From assembly GCA_027016965.1 (NCBI GenBank), contig JALURI010000084.1, forward strand, positions 1 to 14,693: DNA of 14,693 bases, in the 5' to 3' direction. The notes under the pieces were generated by a model. It made no database searches. It saw nothing but the letters and a program-made list of their open reading frames with translations, and had not been told where the DNA came from. Position numbers and translations under genes: made by a program. Origin of the DNA: Geoglobus sp. GTDB taxonomy: Archaea; Halobacteriota; Archaeoglobi; Archaeoglobales; Archaeoglobaceae. This document shows positions 14,153-14,693 of this stretch, piece after piece (position 1 is the stretch's first letter; each line of letters begins with the position of its first letter).

Positions 14153-14693
14153 GTGAGACTGATAGTATTCGATCTTGATGGAACACTTGTTGAATTCAAC
14201 ATACCTGTTGAAAGGGTAAAAGCTGCATTAAAGATAGAGGGACCAATACTTGAGGAGATAATGCAGAGGGTGGATGGATGGGAATGCTTGAAAATTCTTG
14301 AGAAATATGAGGTCGATTCCGCTGAAAAATCAAAACTCTATCCTGGAGTAAGGGAATTTCTTGAATTCCTTGAGAAAAATGGTGTTTTCACAGCCCTTTA
14401 CACTCGGAATTCCCATAAAAGTGTAGGGATTAACCTTAAAAGGCATGATCTGAGATTTGATTTCATATTCACAAGAGAAGACGACATAAAACCTTCACCG
14501 CATCCAATTATCCATGCAATGGATGAGGTTGGAGCAGAGAAAAGTGAGGCGGTTTTTATCGGCGATTACTATTTTGATTATCTGACCGCAAAAAATGCTG
14601 AAATTGAATTCTGGCTTTACGAAAGTGAGAAGGCAAAAGAAGCAAGAAAGAAATTTAACTTTACTCCAGATTTTACCTTTGAATCTTACAGAT
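14153..14693 (+). CDS. HAD-superfamily hydrolase, phosphoglycolate phosphatase-like (partial, 3' end missing)
   Basis: The frame from the GTG at 14153 stays open to the window edge (180 codons). Upstream, the same frame is closed by a TAA at 14126-14128, and GTG is the first usable start. HAD motifs are complete: DLDGT (7-11) with nucleophile D7 and acid D9; the motif II threonine in ALYTRNS (T84); the motif III lysine in IKPSPHP (K113); and motif IV IGDYYFDYLTAKNA with D138 and D142. A small helical cap lies between motifs I and II (about 15-65). It resembles phosphoglycolate phosphatase or pyrophosphatase-type HAD enzymes; the substrate is not determined. It lies 126 bases after serB on the same strand but appears to be transcribed from its own promoter. 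Confidence 0.8.
   Translation, partial: MRLIVFDLDGTLVEFNIPVERVKAALKIEGPILEEIMQRVDGWECLKILEKYEVDSAEKSKLYPGVREFLEFLEKNGVFTALYTRNSHKSVGINLKRHDLRFDFIFTREDDIKPSPHPIIHAMDEVGAEKSEAVFIGDYYFDYLTAKNAEIEFWLYESEKAKEARKKFNFTPDFTFESYR

Overview
The window looks archaeal, most likely euryarchaeal and close to Archaeoglobales or a methanogen/ANME relative. The reasons are: AT-rich TATA boxes about 25 bases before putative start points; two probably leaderless genes; GGTGA/GAGGTGGT ribosome sites; an HdrA-MvhD fusion beside an FwdF-like polyferredoxin (C1/methanofuran-type energy metabolism); the archaeal pantoate kinase route to CoA; and a NosD-type beta-helix surface protein. The exact order is an inference; no rRNA, tRNA or CRISPR array is visible.

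Layout. 1-75 is the tail of an unidentified gene. A 200-base control region follows, with a TATA box and a perfect 10-bp inverted repeat, leading into a very large (1332 aa) secreted, Asn-rich beta-helix protein (283-4281). This ends with Ig-like modules and an unusual threefold helical repeat. Convergent to it is a KaiC/RecA-like protein whose P-loop is degenerate (4318-5001, minus). Next comes a tight minus-strand operon read from 10706 down to 5057: hdrA-mvhD fusion, FwdF-like polyferredoxin with eight Cys clusters, coaBC, pantoate kinase. The junctions are an 8-base overlap, a 4-base gap and an ATGA overlap. Electron-transfer proteins and two CoA-biosynthesis enzymes are thus probably co-transcribed.

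Upstream of hdrA is an AT-rich minus-strand pair (10823-12492): an AAA/ABC-type ATPase of the OLD/DUF3696-like class, then a small PIN-nuclease-like gene. The PIN frame has no usable start codon. Its only sensible ATG lies one base out of frame across a run of six G (six C on the plus strand). One more G would give a full 163-aa PIN protein. This ATPase + nuclease pair is the best candidate here for an undescribed defence or toxin-like module, possibly phase-variable or decayed.

Finally, on the plus strand, are a two-ACT-domain phosphoserine phosphatase (serB, 12857-14026, probably leaderless) and the first 180 codons of a HAD hydrolase (14153 to the window end, also probably leaderless). Serine synthesis, CoA synthesis and the redox genes are ordinary core metabolism. 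The accessory interest lies in the surface protein with its hairpin leader, the P-loop-less KaiC homologue, and the ATPase/PIN pair.
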